From Leifsonia aquatica (GTDB taxonomy: Bacteria; Actinomycetota; Actinomycetes; Actinomycetales; Microbacteriaceae): 64,000 nucleotides of DNA. Made by a program: the position numbers and the translations under genes. This document shows, piece after piece, positions 24,869 to 34,861 of this stretch (its first letter is position 1; every line of letters starts with the position of its first letter). The notes beneath the pieces were generated by a model. It was given only the letters and a program-made list of their open reading frames with translations. It searched no databases and had not been told where the DNA came from. Where the stretch lies: NCBI RefSeq assembly GCF_014190775.1, contig NZ_JACHVP010000002.1:558001-622000 (forward strand), in the 5' to 3' direction.

Positions 24869-25909
24869 CGGCAACCGCTCGCCCGAGCCGCGCTGCACCA
24901 GGCGCGTCGGCAGCACGATGCCGGACGGCCCCTCGTGGCGCCGGTCCATCGCACCGAGCGCGAGCCGCGCGGCCGTGCGCCCCATCTCCACCGGGTCGTG
25001 CGCGACGACGGTGACGCCCAGCACGTCGGCGAGCTCGAAGTCGTCGAAGCCGACCAGTGCGGGCCACGCGTCGAGCTCGATCATGGCGCGCAGGGCGCCG
25101 ATCGTGATGCGGTTGTTGCTGGTGAAGAGCGCGGTCGGCGCGTCGGGCTGTGTGAGCAGGTCGCGCGCCTCGTCCAGGGCGGCCTGCACGTCGTGGGCGT
25201 CGTGGCGCACCCAGCGTCCGGGGTCGAGGGAGGCGGCGCGCATGGCGTCCTCGAAGCCCGCGAAGCGCTCGCGGTGCGTGTCGAGGCGTGAGAGGTCGCC
25301 GATGAAGCCGATGGAGGTGTGGCCGGCGGCGAGGAGGTGCTCCACCGCATCCCGCGCCCCGCGCCGGTTGTCGAGCAGCACCGAGTCGGCGTCGATGCCG
25401 ACGCCCGGGCGGTCGACGAAAACGACGGGGATGCCGCGGGACTGCACGCTCGACAGATCGCTGTGGTCGGTGATGGTGGAGACGAGGATGAGCGCGCGCA
25501 CCTGACGGTCGACGAACTCCCCGATCAGACCGCGTTCGCGCGCCGGCTCCTCGTCCGAGCTGGCGACGGTGAGTTGCATCCCGTGCGAGCGCAGTTCCTG
25601 CTCGACGCCCTTCGCCACGGCCGAGTAGAACGGGTTGGCGAGGTCGCCGGTGATGAGCCCGACGAGGTTCGAGGTGAGGCCGCGGGCCAGGAGGCTGGCC
25701 GCGCGGTTGAGCTGGAAGCCGAGCTGGTGCGCGGCGTCGAGCACGCGCTCGCGGGTGGCCTCGGCGACGCGCGGCTCGCCGTTGACGGCACGGGAGGCGG
25801 TCTTGAGGCTGACGCCGGCGCGCTCGGCCACCTGGGCCAGCGTGGGCGCGGAATGCGGGCGGTCGGGATGCGGCTGCGGAGAGGTCGCGCCGGAGGGATC
25901 CGTGGCCAT
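24860..25909 (-). CDS. LacI family transcriptional regulator
   Basis: The 349-residue product has the LacI helix-turn-helix and hinge (TLAQVAERAGVSLKTASRAVNGEPRV, shown in part, then RAASLLARGLTSNLVGLI) and a periplasmic-binding-protein-like sugar domain. The ATG at 25909 is preferred, with AGGAAGG eight bases upstream. It is divergent from the GH92 mannosidase gene; the TGACAGCGCTGTCA palindrome between them has the CG-centred symmetry expected of a LacI operator, so it should repress mannosidase, ROK kinase and probably itself. The C-terminus runs into an 11-bp tandem repeat. Confidence 0.92.
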   Translation of the reverse strand: MATDPSGATSPQPHPDRPHSAPTLAQVAERAGVSLKTASRAVNGEPRVAEATRERVLDAAHQLGFQLNRAASLLARGLTSNLVGLITGDLANPFYSAVAKGVEQELRSHGMQLTVASSDEEPARERGLIGEFVDRQVRALILVSTITDHSDLSSVQSRGIPVVFVDRPGVGIDADSVLLDNRRGARDAVEHLLAAGHTSIGFIGDLSRLDTHRERFAGFEDAMRAASLDPGRWVRHDAHDVQAALDEARDLLTQPDAPTALFTSNNRITIGALRAMIELDAWPALVGFDDFELADVLGVTVVAHDPVEMGRTAARLALGAMDRRHEGPSGIVLPTRLVQRGSGERLPRG

Positions 25910-25970
25910 GGGCGTCGCCTTCCTCGTCCAGCTGGACCCGCCGCGCCGACCGGGTGTCGGAAATTCGTGC

Positions 25971-26020
25971 TTGACCGCGGTGACAGCGTAGGACAAAATC
26001 TACCAGTGACAGCGCTGTCA
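25971..26020 (+). promoter_or_regulatory. GH92 promoter with LacI-type operator
   Basis: TTGACC (25971-25976), a 17-base spacer and CAAAAT (25994-25999) form a sigma-A type promoter. The perfect 14-bp palindrome TGACAGCGCTGTCA at 26007-26020 covers the expected start of transcription, and an extra half-site TGACAGCG lies at 25981-25988 inside the spacer. The same palindrome core precedes the ROK gene. Confidence 0.7.
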
Positions 26021-26075
26021 CATGCGGGGTCACCAGAGTTCGATATTTCCTTCACCAGCCAGGAGTTCAGCCAGA

Positions 26076-29000
26076 ATGCTCCGCATTTCGCACTACCGGT
26101 CCGCGCATCGCGCCCGCCGCTCCCTCCTCCGCACCGCCGCCGTCGCGGCCGCCGTCGCCCTCGTGGGCTCCGGCGCCGGCCTCGCGGCGCTGCCCGCCGC
26201 GGCCGCCTCGACGCCGTTCCTGTCGTCGTTCGAGACGGCGGACCCGCAGCCGCTCGCGAGCACGCCGTTCGGCACGCAGACCAACGTGACGGGCAAGGTC
26301 CCGCCGGGCAGCCTGTCGGCGTACATCGGCAACGTCACCGCCTCCGCCGAGAACGCGCCGGGGGAGACCGCGGTCAAGCTGACCGACAACAACTCCAGCA
26401 CCAAGTGGCTCACCAAGGCGGCGACCGGCTGGGTGATCTACACGTTCGCGAAGCCGACGCTGGTCACCGACTACGCGCTGACCTCCGGCAACGACTCCGC
26501 CGGCCGCGACCCCAAGAACTTCACCATCGAGGGCTCGAACGACGGCAGCACCTGGAGCCCGGTCGACACCCAGACCGGCCAGACCTTCAGCAACCGCCAG
26601 ACGACGAACGCGTACCACCTGGCGACGCCGGTCACGTTCTCGCAGTACCGGTTCACGGTCACCCAGAACAGCGGTGACGCGTACCTCCAGCTCGCCGACT
26701 GGGACCTCCGCGACGCCACCCCGGGCGCGACCCCGATGCTCTCGGTCGTCGGCGCGGGCCCGACCAACGGCTACAACGCCAAGGCGGGCGCCGGCTTCAG
26801 CGGCACCCACGCGCTCCGCTACGGCGGAAAGCACCTCGCCGACGGCGCGGCCGCGGCGACGAACGTGCTCTACGACGGTGTCGGCGCGACGATCGGCACG
26901 AAGACCGAGCTCTCGTACAAGGTCTTCCCCGACCGCGGCACCGACCTCGCCGTGCCGTCGTCGTGGGTCGCCGTCGACCTCGTGCTGGATGACGGCACGA
27001 CCCTGTCGAGCAAGCAGAACCTCACCGACGCCAACGGCTTCGGCGTGACCGCCCGTGCCCACGGCGAGCAGAAGTCGCTCTTCGAGAACGAGTGGAACAA
27101 CATCCAGATCGACCTCTCGAGTCTCGCCGGACGCACGGTGCAGAAGGTGCTCCTCAGCTACGACTACCCGACCGGCAGCGCGAGCACCGTCTTCTCGGGC
27201 TGGATCGACGACGTGCGCATCGGCGACGCCGCACCGGCCGCCGACGCGTCCAGCAAGGTGAAGCTCGTCGACACCCGCCGCGGCACGCTCTCGAGCTCGT
27301 CCTTCTCGCGCGGCACGAACATCCCCGCGACCGCGTGGCCCAACGGCTTCAACTTCTTCACGCCGTTCACCAACGGCGGCAGCCAGGGGACGCTGTACGA
27401 GTACCAGCGTGCCAACAACGCCGACAACCTGCCCACGCTGCAGGCCATCGGCATCTCGCACGAGCCGAGCATCTGGATGGGCGACCGCGACCAGCTCGGC
27501 ATCATGCCGTCGACCTCGGGCACCCCGAACGGCGACCTGACCACGCGTGCCCTGGCGTTCAGCCACTCCGACGAGATCGCGCGCCCGGACCTCTACAGCG
27601 TCAAGTTCCAGAACAACCTCGTCACCGAGGTCACGCCGACCGACCACGGCGGCATCTTCCGCTTCCAGTTCCCCGGCACGACCGGCAGCGTGATCGTCGA
27701 CCGGGTCGGCGGATCCTCCTCGCTCAGCGTCGCGGCCGACGGCACCGTCTCGGGCTGGACCGACGGGGGCAGCGGCAGCGGCGTGAGCCGGATGTTCATC
27801 TCCGGCGCGTTCGACAAGACCCCGAGCGCGGTCGGCACCGCCGCGGGCAGCCGTACCGGTGCCCGCTACGCGGCCTTCTCGACCACCGCGGGCGAGACGG
27901 TGCAGCTGCGCCTCGCCACCTCCTTCATCTCGGCCGCGCAGGCCAAGAAGAACCTCGACCTGGAGGTCACCGGCAAGAGCTTCGACGACGTCAACACGGC
28001 GGCGGCGAACGCCTGGAACGACCGCCTCGGTGTGATCGACGTGGAGGGTGCCACGGCCAACCAGCTGACCACCCTGTACTCGAACCTCTACCGCATGAAC
28101 CTCTACCCGAACTCGCAGTTCGAGAACACGGGTACCGCGGGCGCCCCGGTCTACAAGCACGCCAGCCCGGTCGCCCCGCAGACGGGATCCGCGACGGACA
28201 CGGCCACGAACGCCAAGGTCGTCGACGGCAAGATCTACGTCAACAACGGGTTCTGGGACACGTACCGCACTGTCTGGCCGCTGTACTCCCTGCTGTACCC
28301 GAAGCTCACTGACGAGCTGGTCGACGGTTTCGTGCAGCAGTACCGCGAGGGCGGCTGGGTCTCCCGCTGGTCGTCGCCGGGCTACTCCGACATCATGACC
28401 GGCACCAGCTCGGACGTCGCGTTCGCCGACGCCTACATCAACGGGTCGGTCTCCACGGCGGTCGCGCTCGACGCGTACGACGCGGCGGTCAAGAACGCGA
28501 CCGTGCTCGCGCCGTCGAACAACGTCGGCCGCAAGTCACTCGACACGTCGATCTTCCTCGGCTACACGCCCGACTCGCAGGGCGAGAGCGTCTCGTGGGG
28601 GCTCGAGGGCTACATCAACGACCACGGCATCGGCCAGATGGCGGCGAAGCTCGCGGAGGACCCGGCCACGCCGGACGCCCGCCGCGCGCAGCTGAAGGAG
28701 GAGTCCGCGTACTTCCTCGACCGCGCCACCAACTACGTGCAGATGTTCGACCCGGCGACCGGGTTCTTCCGGCCGAAGACCGCGTCGGGCGCCGTCTCGG
28801 GCGACGCGAGCTTCGACCCGAAGACCTGGTGGGGCCCGTACACCGAGACGAACGCCTGGAACTTCGCGTTCCACGCGCCCTTCGACGTCGACGGCCTCGC
28901 CTCCCTCTACGGCGGATCGCAGGGCCTCGTCGACAAGCTCGACCAGTTCTTCGCGACGCCGGAGGACGGCGGCGGCGGGACGATCCACGAGATGATCGAG

Positions 29001-31853
29001 GCCCGCGCGGTGCGGATGGGTCAGCTCGGCATGAGCAACCAGCCCTCGCACCACATCCCGTACCTCTACGCCGCGGCCGGTGCGCCGAGCAAGACGCAGG
29101 CCGTCGTGCGCGAGGTGCAGAAGCGCCTCTTCGTGGGCAGCGAGATCGGACAGGGCTACCTGGGCGACGAGGACAACGGCGAGATGTCGTCGTGGTACAT
29201 CTTCTCGGCGCTCGGCTTCTACCCGCTCCAGCTCGGCAGCGGCGACTACACGATCGGCTCCCCGCTCTTCACGAAGACGACCGTGCACCTCGCCGGCGGC
29301 AAGTCCCTCGTGGTCAACGCGCCGAACAACAGCGACAAGAACGTCTACATCGCCTCGGCGAAGCTGAACGGGCAGGCGCTCGACACCGCGGCTCTCCCGC
29401 ACGACATCCTGAGCACGGGAGGCACGGTCGACTTCACGATGAGCGCCACCCCGACGTCGTGGGGCGCGCACACCAGCTCGACGCCCGTCCCGACCCCGGC
29501 GACGGACGTCACGAAGGCCGGCTACGGCACGACGACGGTCTCCGACGGCAGCCAGATCGGCTCCCTGACCGACGACAACTCGCGCAACGTGGCCACCTTC
29601 GCGACCGCGACACCGGCCATCAGCTGGACGTCGTCGAGCGGTGCCGTCTCGGTGAACAGCTACACGCTCACCTCGCCGGCCACGGGCGCCGTCCCGACCG
29701 CCTGGCACCTGGAGGGTTCCGCCGACGGCACGAGCTGGATGCCGCTGGACACCCGCACGGGCCAGACGTTCACCTGGGCGACCCAGACGCGTCCGTTCGA
29801 GCTCGCGCATCCCGGATCGTTCACGCACTACCGCCTGACGATCGATGCGACCACGACCGGTGACCCCGCGTCGCTGGCCGAGCTCGAGCTGCTCGCCACC
29901 CCGGGCACCGTCGGCGACCTGGCCATCACCCCGGCCGAGGGCGTGAAGGCGGCCGTCGGAGCGTCCGTCGGCGCGACCCTCGCTACCGTCTCCGGTGGCG
30001 ACGCGAAGACCGCGGACGACCTGACGGTCACGGCCGACTTCCACGACGGCGCCGGCCCGAAGCCGGCCGCCGTCTCGAAGACGCCGCTCGGCACCTGGGC
30101 GATCACCGCACCGCACGCGTTCGACGCGGTCGGCGAGTACGCCGTGACCATCACGGCGGGTGACGGCACCTCGCAGGTCAGCGCGGACGTGCCCGTCTCG
30201 ATCAGTCGCGACAACACGCTCGCCGGATCGTTCGACAGCACCTGCATCGGAGACGCCGGAGTCGGCGCCAACTGCGACGCGAAGGCGTGGGCGTTCAACC
30301 GCGCCCTGCTGAAGAACACCGGCTTCGTGCAGGGGACGACGGTGGCGGTGCCCGGCACCGCGCTCACCTTCGACCTCCCCGCGGCCGTCGCCGGCCAGCC
30401 GGACAACGCGACCGGCAACGGCCAGACCATCCGGTTCGACGCGGGCCAGGGCGCCACGAAGCTGTCCGTGATCGGCACGGCCACGCAGACCGCGCAGCAC
30501 GTCACCGCCACGATCACCTTCACGGACGGCAGCACCGCGCCGCTGGCGATCGATTACGGCGACTGGGTGGGCGCGGCGAACAGCCCGATCAACGGCGGCA
30601 TCTCCGTCGGCACGTCCGCGGGCCGCCTGAGCGGATCGAGCGCTGCGGACGGCCAGACCGCCGGCATCTTCTCGACCGCGCCGTACGCGATCCCCGCGGG
30701 CAAGACCGTCCAGTCGATCACGCTGCCGGTGCAGACCGGCGACCCGGGATCGGCGGGCCGCATCCACGTGTTCGCCTTCGCCTCCGACGGTGCGCGCACC
30801 GCTCTGCCGGCGCTGACGGCCACGGGCACGGCTCTGGATGCGCAGAAGACGGGCGTCGAGTTCACCGCGCCGCTCGCCACCGCGACGGGCGGAGCCCCGA
30901 GCACGCCGGGCGCCTACGCCGCCCGCGTCAACTGGGGCGACGGCTCGCCGGTCGCCGATGCGACGGTCACCCCGGGCACGGGAACGGACCCGGCGACCGT
31001 CGCCGGTACCCACACCTACACGACCGCCGGCGACTTCACGGTCTCGGTCACGGTGGACGACGGGCTGAAGAGCACCGCCGTCACCACCACGGTCCACGTC
31101 GAGCGGGCCTACCAGCCGAAGCTCGATGCGGTGGCGGGGACGTTCCTCCCCGGCGCGGACGCGACCATCACCGGGCACGGGTTCGCCGCGGGCGAGCCGG
31201 TGACGGTCACCCTGGGCACCACGCCGGCCACGCCGGTCTCGACGACGGCCGACGGCTCCGGTGCGATCAGCACCACGGTGACGATCCCGGCCGGCACCGC
31301 CGACGCCACCTACACGGTGACGGCGCGCGGTGACACGTCGCAGACCGACGCGACGACCTCGGTCGTCGTGAAGGCTCCGGTCGCGCCGGGTGCGGACGCC
31401 ACGCTGAGCCTCTCCGCCGGGTCCGCCGTGCGCGGCGCGACGGTGGTGGCCTACGGCGACCACTTCCCGGCCGGCGAGACGGTGGCCTTCACGCTCCACT
31501 CCGACCCGATCGCGCTCGGGACGGCGACGGTCAACGCGCAGGGCGTCTTCGCGGCGCCGCTGGTGGTGCCTGCGGGAGCGGCCACCGGAGCGCACGAGAT
31601 CGAGGCGACCGCCGGCGGTGTGACCGTCCGGGTGGCGTTCACGGTGCTCGACGCCGCACCGGTCGACCACGGCACCGCGCCCACGCAGGGCGGCGCCTGG
31701 ACGGGACTGGCCGACACCGGCTCGAACGCGCAGGGTGCGCAATCGGCCGCGGCGATGGGCGCATGGCTCGTCCTCGCGGGCGCACTGCTCGCGGGCGCCG
31801 GGTACCTGCTGAACCGCCGCATCCGCCGCACCCGCGGAGGATCGGCCGAGTGA
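26076..31853 (+). CDS. Cell-wall anchored GH92 family alpha-mannosidase, 1925 aa
   Basis: A signal peptide (basic start, then AAVAAAVALVGSGAGLAALPAAAAS) leads into an F5/8-type C carbohydrate-binding domain (about residues 65-218), a linker/beta-sandwich, the GH92 beta-domain and (alpha/alpha)6 catalytic core (about 395-1135; NGFWDTYRTVWPLYSLLYP and GYLGDEDNGEMSSWYIFSA carry the calcium and catalytic acids), a second F5/8-type domain (about 1142-1275), several Ig/PKD-like beta domains, then LADTG at residue 1878, a hydrophobic helix and an RRIRRTRGG tail. The end is an LAxTG signal for class E sortase. GH92 enzymes are calcium-dependent exo-alpha-mannosidases, here probably for fungal or plant mannans or glycans. 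Expression should be under the adjacent LacI regulator. Confidence 0.92.
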   Translation: MLRISHYRSAHRARRSLLRTAAVAAAVALVGSGAGLAALPAAAASTPFLSSFETADPQPLASTPFGTQTNVTGKVPPGSLSAYIGNVTASAENAPGETAVKLTDNNSSTKWLTKAATGWVIYTFAKPTLVTDYALTSGNDSAGRDPKNFTIEGSNDGSTWSPVDTQTGQTFSNRQTTNAYHLATPVTFSQYRFTVTQNSGDAYLQLADWDLRDATPGATPMLSVVGAGPTNGYNAKAGAGFSGTHALRYGGKHLADGAAAATNVLYDGVGATIGTKTELSYKVFPDRGTDLAVPSSWVAVDLVLDDGTTLSSKQNLTDANGFGVTARAHGEQKSLFENEWNNIQIDLSSLAGRTVQKVLLSYDYPTGSASTVFSGWIDDVRIGDAAPAADASSKVKLVDTRRGTLSSSSFSRGTNIPATAWPNGFNFFTPFTNGGSQGTLYEYQRANNADNLPTLQAIGISHEPSIWMGDRDQLGIMPSTSGTPNGDLTTRALAFSHSDEIARPDLYSVKFQNNLVTEVTPTDHGGIFRFQFPGTTGSVIVDRVGGSSSLSVAADGTVSGWTDGGSGSGVSRMFISGAFDKTPSAVGTAAGSRTGARYAAFSTTAGETVQLRLATSFISAAQAKKNLDLEVTGKSFDDVNTAAANAWNDRLGVIDVEGATANQLTTLYSNLYRMNLYPNSQFENTGTAGAPVYKHASPVAPQTGSATDTATNAKVVDGKIYVNNGFWDTYRTVWPLYSLLYPKLTDELVDGFVQQYREGGWVSRWSSPGYSDIMTGTSSDVAFADAYINGSVSTAVALDAYDAAVKNATVLAPSNNVGRKSLDTSIFLGYTPDSQGESVSWGLEGYINDHGIGQMAAKLAEDPATPDARRAQLKEESAYFLDRATNYVQMFDPATGFFRPKTASGAVSGDASFDPKTWWGPYTETNAWNFAFHAPFDVDGLASLYGGSQGLVDKLDQFFATPEDGGGGTIHEMIEARAVRMGQLGMSNQPSHHIPYLYAAAGAPSKTQAVVREVQKRLFVGSEIGQGYLGDEDNGEMSSWYIFSALGFYPLQLGSGDYTIGSPLFTKTTVHLAGGKSLVVNAPNNSDKNVYIASAKLNGQALDTAALPHDILSTGGTVDFTMSATPTSWGAHTSSTPVPTPATDVTKAGYGTTTVSDGSQIGSLTDDNSRNVATFATATPAISWTSSSGAVSVNSYTLTSPATGAVPTAWHLEGSADGTSWMPLDTRTGQTFTWATQTRPFELAHPGSFTHYRLTIDATTTGDPASLAELELLATPGTVGDLAITPAEGVKAAVGASVGATLATVSGGDAKTADDLTVTADFHDGAGPKPAAVSKTPLGTWAITAPHAFDAVGEYAVTITAGDGTSQVSADVPVSISRDNTLAGSFDSTCIGDAGVGANCDAKAWAFNRALLKNTGFVQGTTVAVPGTALTFDLPAAVAGQPDNATGNGQTIRFDAGQGATKLSVIGTATQTAQHVTATITFTDGSTAPLAIDYGDWVGAANSPINGGISVGTSAGRLSGSSAADGQTAGIFSTAPYAIPAGKTVQSITLPVQTGDPGSAGRIHVFAFASDGARTALPALTATGTALDAQKTGVEFTAPLATATGGAPSTPGAYAARVNWGDGSPVADATVTPGTGTDPATVAGTHTYTTAGDFTVSVTVDDGLKSTAVTTTVHVERAYQPKLDAVAGTFLPGADATITGHGFAAGEPVTVTLGTTPATPVSTTADGSGAISTTVTIPAGTADATYTVTARGDTSQTDATTSVVVKAPVAPGADATLSLSAGSAVRGATVVAYGDHFPAGETVAFTLHSDPIALGTATVNAQGVFAAPLVVPAGAATGAHEIEATAGGVTVRVAFTVLDAAPVDHGTAPTQGGAWTGLADTGSNAQGAQSAAAMGAWLVLAGALLAGAGYLLNRRIRRTRGGSAE

Positions 31854-32215
31854 TGGAGGCGACGATCGCGCAGGCGCATGCCGCGGCCGAGGAGGAAGGG
31901 GAGAGCGAGCGCCCGTATGCCTGGGTGCTCCCCGCCCTCCCTGCCGAGGCCGAGCGCGTCGTCGTCGCCCTCCAGCAGCGGCAGTGGGAGCGCAGCCGGA
32001 GCACGTGGTGGCGTCGGGCCGCCCCGCGCCGGCTCGCCCCGCTCGACCGCGAGATGGCCGCCGTGCGCGAGCTCCGCGAGCTCGCCACGGCGGTCCTGGA
32101 CCGCCGTGGCGGCAACCGCTACGGCGCGATCGTCCCGGTCTCCGAAGTGCTCCTGCTCCTGTCCGACCCGATCGCCTGGGGCGAGCTCCTCAGCCTGAGC
32201 GGGCTCGACCGCTAG
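31853..32215 (+). CDS. Hypothetical protein, 120 aa
   Basis: The ATG at 31853 shares its A with the mannosidase TGA; the GTG at 31850 would give a GTGA overlap. The soluble product is rich in Glu, Arg and Ala (MEATIAQAHAAAEEEGESER, then RRAAPRRLAPLDREMAAVRELREL) and looks mostly helical. Nothing recognised. Coupling to the mannosidase suggests it is made with it, but no functional link can be read. Confidence 0.6.
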   Translation: MEATIAQAHAAAEEEGESERPYAWVLPALPAEAERVVVALQQRQWERSRSTWWRRAAPRRLAPLDREMAAVRELRELATAVLDRRGGNRYGAIVPVSEVLLLLSDPIAWGELLSLSGLDR

Positions 32216-32227
32216 CAGAGCGTCGGT

Positions 32228-33931
32228 TTATCCGAAGGTGAAGGAGTAGGCGGTCACGCCCTGCGGCACGGTCACGGTCAGGGTCCCGCTCCCGGTGTCC
32301 TTGGTCGAGAGCAGCTGCCGCGCGTTCGGGACTCCCGAGACGTGCACCGTCTGCTTCTTGCCGTCGCGCTCGACCGTGACGTCACCGGTGCCCGAGAGCA
32401 CCATCTGCACGACCTTCGCCGTGTACGAGAGGCGGATGGTCGCGGGCCCGGCCGACGGGGTGATGGACTGGGTGCCCACGTTCCAGCCGCCCTCGAGCGC
32501 GAAGGAGTTCGCCGCCTGCTTCTCCGGCAGGCTGAACGTCTGCGTGCCGCTCGTGTACTTCTCGGGGCCGTCGTAGTTGCGGACCTTGGTGTAGCCGAGG
32601 TAGGTCTCCGGGGTGATCTTGCTCACCTGCGGTGTCGCGTCGGCGACCTCGGTCGGGGCGGGCAGCTTCACCGACGGGTTGGCCTGCTGCAGCAGCTGGC
32701 GGATGAGCGACTCGGTCTGGGCGTAGTTGCCCTCACCGAACTGCACGTTGCGCACGGTGCCCTTCGCGTCGATCAGGTAGTGGGCCGGCCAGTAGCGGTT
32801 GCGGTAGTTGGTCCAGGTCGACAGGTTGTTGTCGATCGCGACGGGGTAGGTGATCCCGAAGCCCTTCGCGGCCGACTCGACGTTCGCCGGCACCTTCTCG
32901 AACGCGTACTCGGGCGAGTGGACGCCGATGATCTGCAGCCCGGCCGCCTTGTACGCCTTCTCCCACGCGACGACGTGCGGGATGGAGCGTTCGCAGTTGA
33001 TGCAGGAGTAGGCCCAGAAGTCGATGAGGACGACCTTGCCCTTCTCCTGGTCCAGCGCGATCGGCTTGTTCCCGGGGGTGTTGAACCACTGCTGGATGCC
33101 TGTGATGTCCGGGGCCGTGCCGCACGACTGGAGTTTGTCGGCGTCGTTGCTGCACTTCGAGAGGTTCTTGTTCTGGTCGTTGACCAGGCCGCCGAGGTTG
33201 AGGGCCTGGCTCACCTGGTCGGAGGACGAGAAGTTGTCCTGCAACGCCGACGTGTAGTCGGGGATGAGTCGCTGCAGCGCCTGCGGGATGTTGAAGAAGA
33301 GCCCGACGGCCAGCGCCACCATCAGCACGCCGCCCGTGATGCGGATGCCCTTCTGGTGCTTGCGGAACCCCTTCACCCGCTCGGAGACCCGCCGGCCCGC
33401 GAGCGCGAAGATCAGCAACGGGATGGCCGCGCCGATCGCGAACGACAGCGTCAGCACGATCGTCTCCACGCCGATCTTGCCGGTCGAGCCCGCGACCGTG
33501 ATCGCCGCCAGCACCGGCCCCGCGCACGGCACGTAGACCGCCCCGAGCGCGATGCCGAGCACGAAGCCGCCGCGGTCGGTGCCCACGTTGCGCTGCGGGA
33601 TCCACGAGAACGGCTTCTCCAGGATCTCCTCGAACTTCGGCACGATCAGGCCGATGCCGATCAGCACCAGCACGACGATGCCCGCGTACCGGAGCACGTC
33701 CTGCGGCAGGTGCAGCAGCGCGAGGAGGAGCGAGCCGAGCAGGGTGAACACGCTGAACGACACCACCAGACCCAGGATCACCTGGTACGGCCGCCACCGG
33801 GAGGCGCCGGAGGCGCGGTCGCTCTGCGCGCCGCCGGAGAAGAAGATCACCGGCAGCACGGGGAGGATGCACGGGGAGATGCCCGTGATGAGGCCGCCGA
33901 GGAATCCGATCAGCGCGAGTGTCAGGTACAT
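32228..33931 (-). CDS. dipZ: DipZ: CcdA-type thiol transporter fused to thioredoxin-like domain
   Basis: Residues 1-240 are a six-helix CcdA/DsbD membrane domain with the paired cysteines in SPCILPV and VPCAGPV. The rest is outside: a thioredoxin/TlpA-like domain with the redox motif YSCINCE (CxxC) and [12 protein letters not shown], then a C-terminal beta-rich carbohydrate-module-like domain. This is the layout of mycobacterial DipZ, which moves reducing power from the cytoplasm to extracytoplasmic thiols. The ATG of MYLTLALIG at 33931 is chosen, because upstream sequence is not membrane-like. It converges with the 120-aa gene, 12 bases apart. Confidence 0.92.
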   Translation of the reverse strand: MYLTLALIGFLGGLITGISPCILPVLPVIFFSGGAQSDRASGASRWRPYQVILGLVVSFSVFTLLGSLLLALLHLPQDVLRYAGIVVLVLIGIGLIVPKFEEILEKPFSWIPQRNVGTDRGGFVLGIALGAVYVPCAGPVLAAITVAGSTGKIGVETIVLTLSFAIGAAIPLLIFALAGRRVSERVKGFRKHQKGIRITGGVLMVALAVGLFFNIPQALQRLIPDYTSALQDNFSSSDQVSQALNLGGLVNDQNKNLSKCSNDADKLQSCGTAPDITGIQQWFNTPGNKPIALDQEKGKVVLIDFWAYSCINCERSIPHVVAWEKAYKAAGLQIIGVHSPEYAFEKVPANVESAAKGFGITYPVAIDNNLSTWTNYRNRYWPAHYLIDAKGTVRNVQFGEGNYAQTESLIRQLLQQANPSVKLPAPTEVADATPQVSKITPETYLGYTKVRNYDGPEKYTSGTQTFSLPEKQAANSFALEGGWNVGTQSITPSAGPATIRLSYTAKVVQMVLSGTGDVTVERDGKKQTVHVSGVPNARQLLSTKDTGSGTLTVTVPQGVTAYSFTFG

Positions 33932-34073
33932 GCCCTGCGTTCGGCGGCGGCATCCCGATCGGATTGGCCGGAAGACGTTCCAATCCGATCGTGAGCGACG
34001 CTCCGAAGCCCCGTCGTAGCAAGCACGTCGAAGCATGTCACATCACTGCATGAACGCACGAAGGAGTCTCACA

Positions 34074-34736
34074 ATGCGCACTTCCAAGATCTCGCTCGCG
34101 GTCGCCGGAACGGTCGCGGCCCTCGCCCTCGCCCTCACCGGTTGTTCGTCCGGCTCGGGCACGGGGTCGTCCTCGACCTCCTCCTCGGGCTCGTCGATGA
34201 CGACGCCGTCATCCTCCGCCATGGCCGACCCGGCCGCCGACCTCGTCGGCCCCGGCTGCGCCGCCTACGCCAAGCAGGTCCCGTCGGGCGCCGGCTCCGT
34301 CGCCGGCATGTCGCAGGACCCGGTGGCGACCGCCGCCTCCAACAACCCGCTGCTGACCACGCTGGTCGCCGCGGTCTCCGGCAAGCTCAACCCGAAGGTC
34401 AACCTCGTCGACACCCTCAACGGTGGCGAGTTCACCGTCTTCGCCCCGGTCGACAGCGCCTTCGCGAAGATCGACGCGGCCACCCTCGACACCCTGAAGA
34501 CCGACGCGGGCGCCGACACGCTCAGCAAGATCCTCACCTACCACGTCGTCCAGGGTCAGATCGCCCCGACCGACATCGACGGCACCCACAAGACCGTCGA
34601 GGGCGGCGACCTCACGGTGACCGGCTCCGGTGACTCGATGAAGGTCAACGACGCCTCCGTCATCTGCGGCGGCGTCCACACCGCCAACGCCACGGTGTAC
34701 CTGATCGACTCCGTCCTGATGCCGCCGGCCATGTGA
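34074..34736 (+). CDS. Fasciclin-domain lipoprotein (MPT70/MPT83-like)
   Basis: AAGGAG stands seven bases before the ATG at 34074. The 220-residue product has a lipoprotein signal with lipobox LTGCS, a Ser/Thr/Gly linker, then one fasciclin domain: [17 protein letters not shown], the H1 motif [14 protein letters not shown] and the H2 motif [14 protein letters not shown], with YHVVQG between. Such proteins (MPT70/83 in mycobacteria) are surface adhesins. It is divergent from dipZ, and MPT70/83 and dipZ are neighbours in mycobacteria too, so they may act together on surface disulfides. Confidence 0.92.
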   Translation: MRTSKISLAVAGTVAALALALTGCSSGSGTGSSSTSSSGSSMTTPSSSAMADPAADLVGPGCAAYAKQVPSGAGSVAGMSQDPVATAASNNPLLTTLVAAVSGKLNPKVNLVDTLNGGEFTVFAPVDSAFAKIDAATLDTLKTDAGADTLSKILTYHVVQGQIAPTDIDGTHKTVEGGDLTVTGSGDSMKVNDASVICGGVHTANATVYLIDSVLMPPAM

Positions 34737-34755
34737 TCCTGAGCCGACGAACGAC

Positions 34756-34786
34756 CGAAGCGCCCGGACTCGAACCGGGCGCTTCG
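34756..34786 (+). terminator. Rho-independent-type terminator after the fasciclin gene
   Basis: CGAAGCGCCCGG (34756-34767) pairs perfectly with CCGGGCGCTTCG (34775-34786) around a 7-base loop, 20 bases after the stop codon. The 12-bp GC-rich stem is the form common in high-GC actinobacteria, which usually lack a long T run. Confidence 0.8.
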
Positions 34787-34840
34787 TCGTGCGCGCGGGA
34801 GTGCCGCTTTGTTCCGGTGTTCGCCCGCCCGCGTGGCCGC

Positions 34841-34859
34841 CGCCGCGGATTGACTGGTC
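34841..34859 (+). promoter_or_regulatory. 19-base block shared with the dedA promoter
   Basis: CGCCGCGGATTGACTGGTC occurs here and at 39572-39590, in both cases ending two bases before the start codon. The position suggests a promoter -10 region of a leaderless transcript. Confidence 0.6.
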
Positions 34860-34861
34860 CC

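Noticed and set aside
28536-31742. A 1068-codon open frame on the minus strand within the mannosidase gene
   Set aside because: Composition is Arg/Gly/Val with no domain; it is the antisense shadow of the GH92 gene, whose domains are unmistakable.
34756-34791. Sequence like a tRNA T-arm (GGTTCGAGTCC on the minus strand)
   Set aside because: It is the loop and stem of a 12-bp terminator hairpin behind the fasciclin gene; no acceptor, D-arm or anticodon arm can be formed around it.
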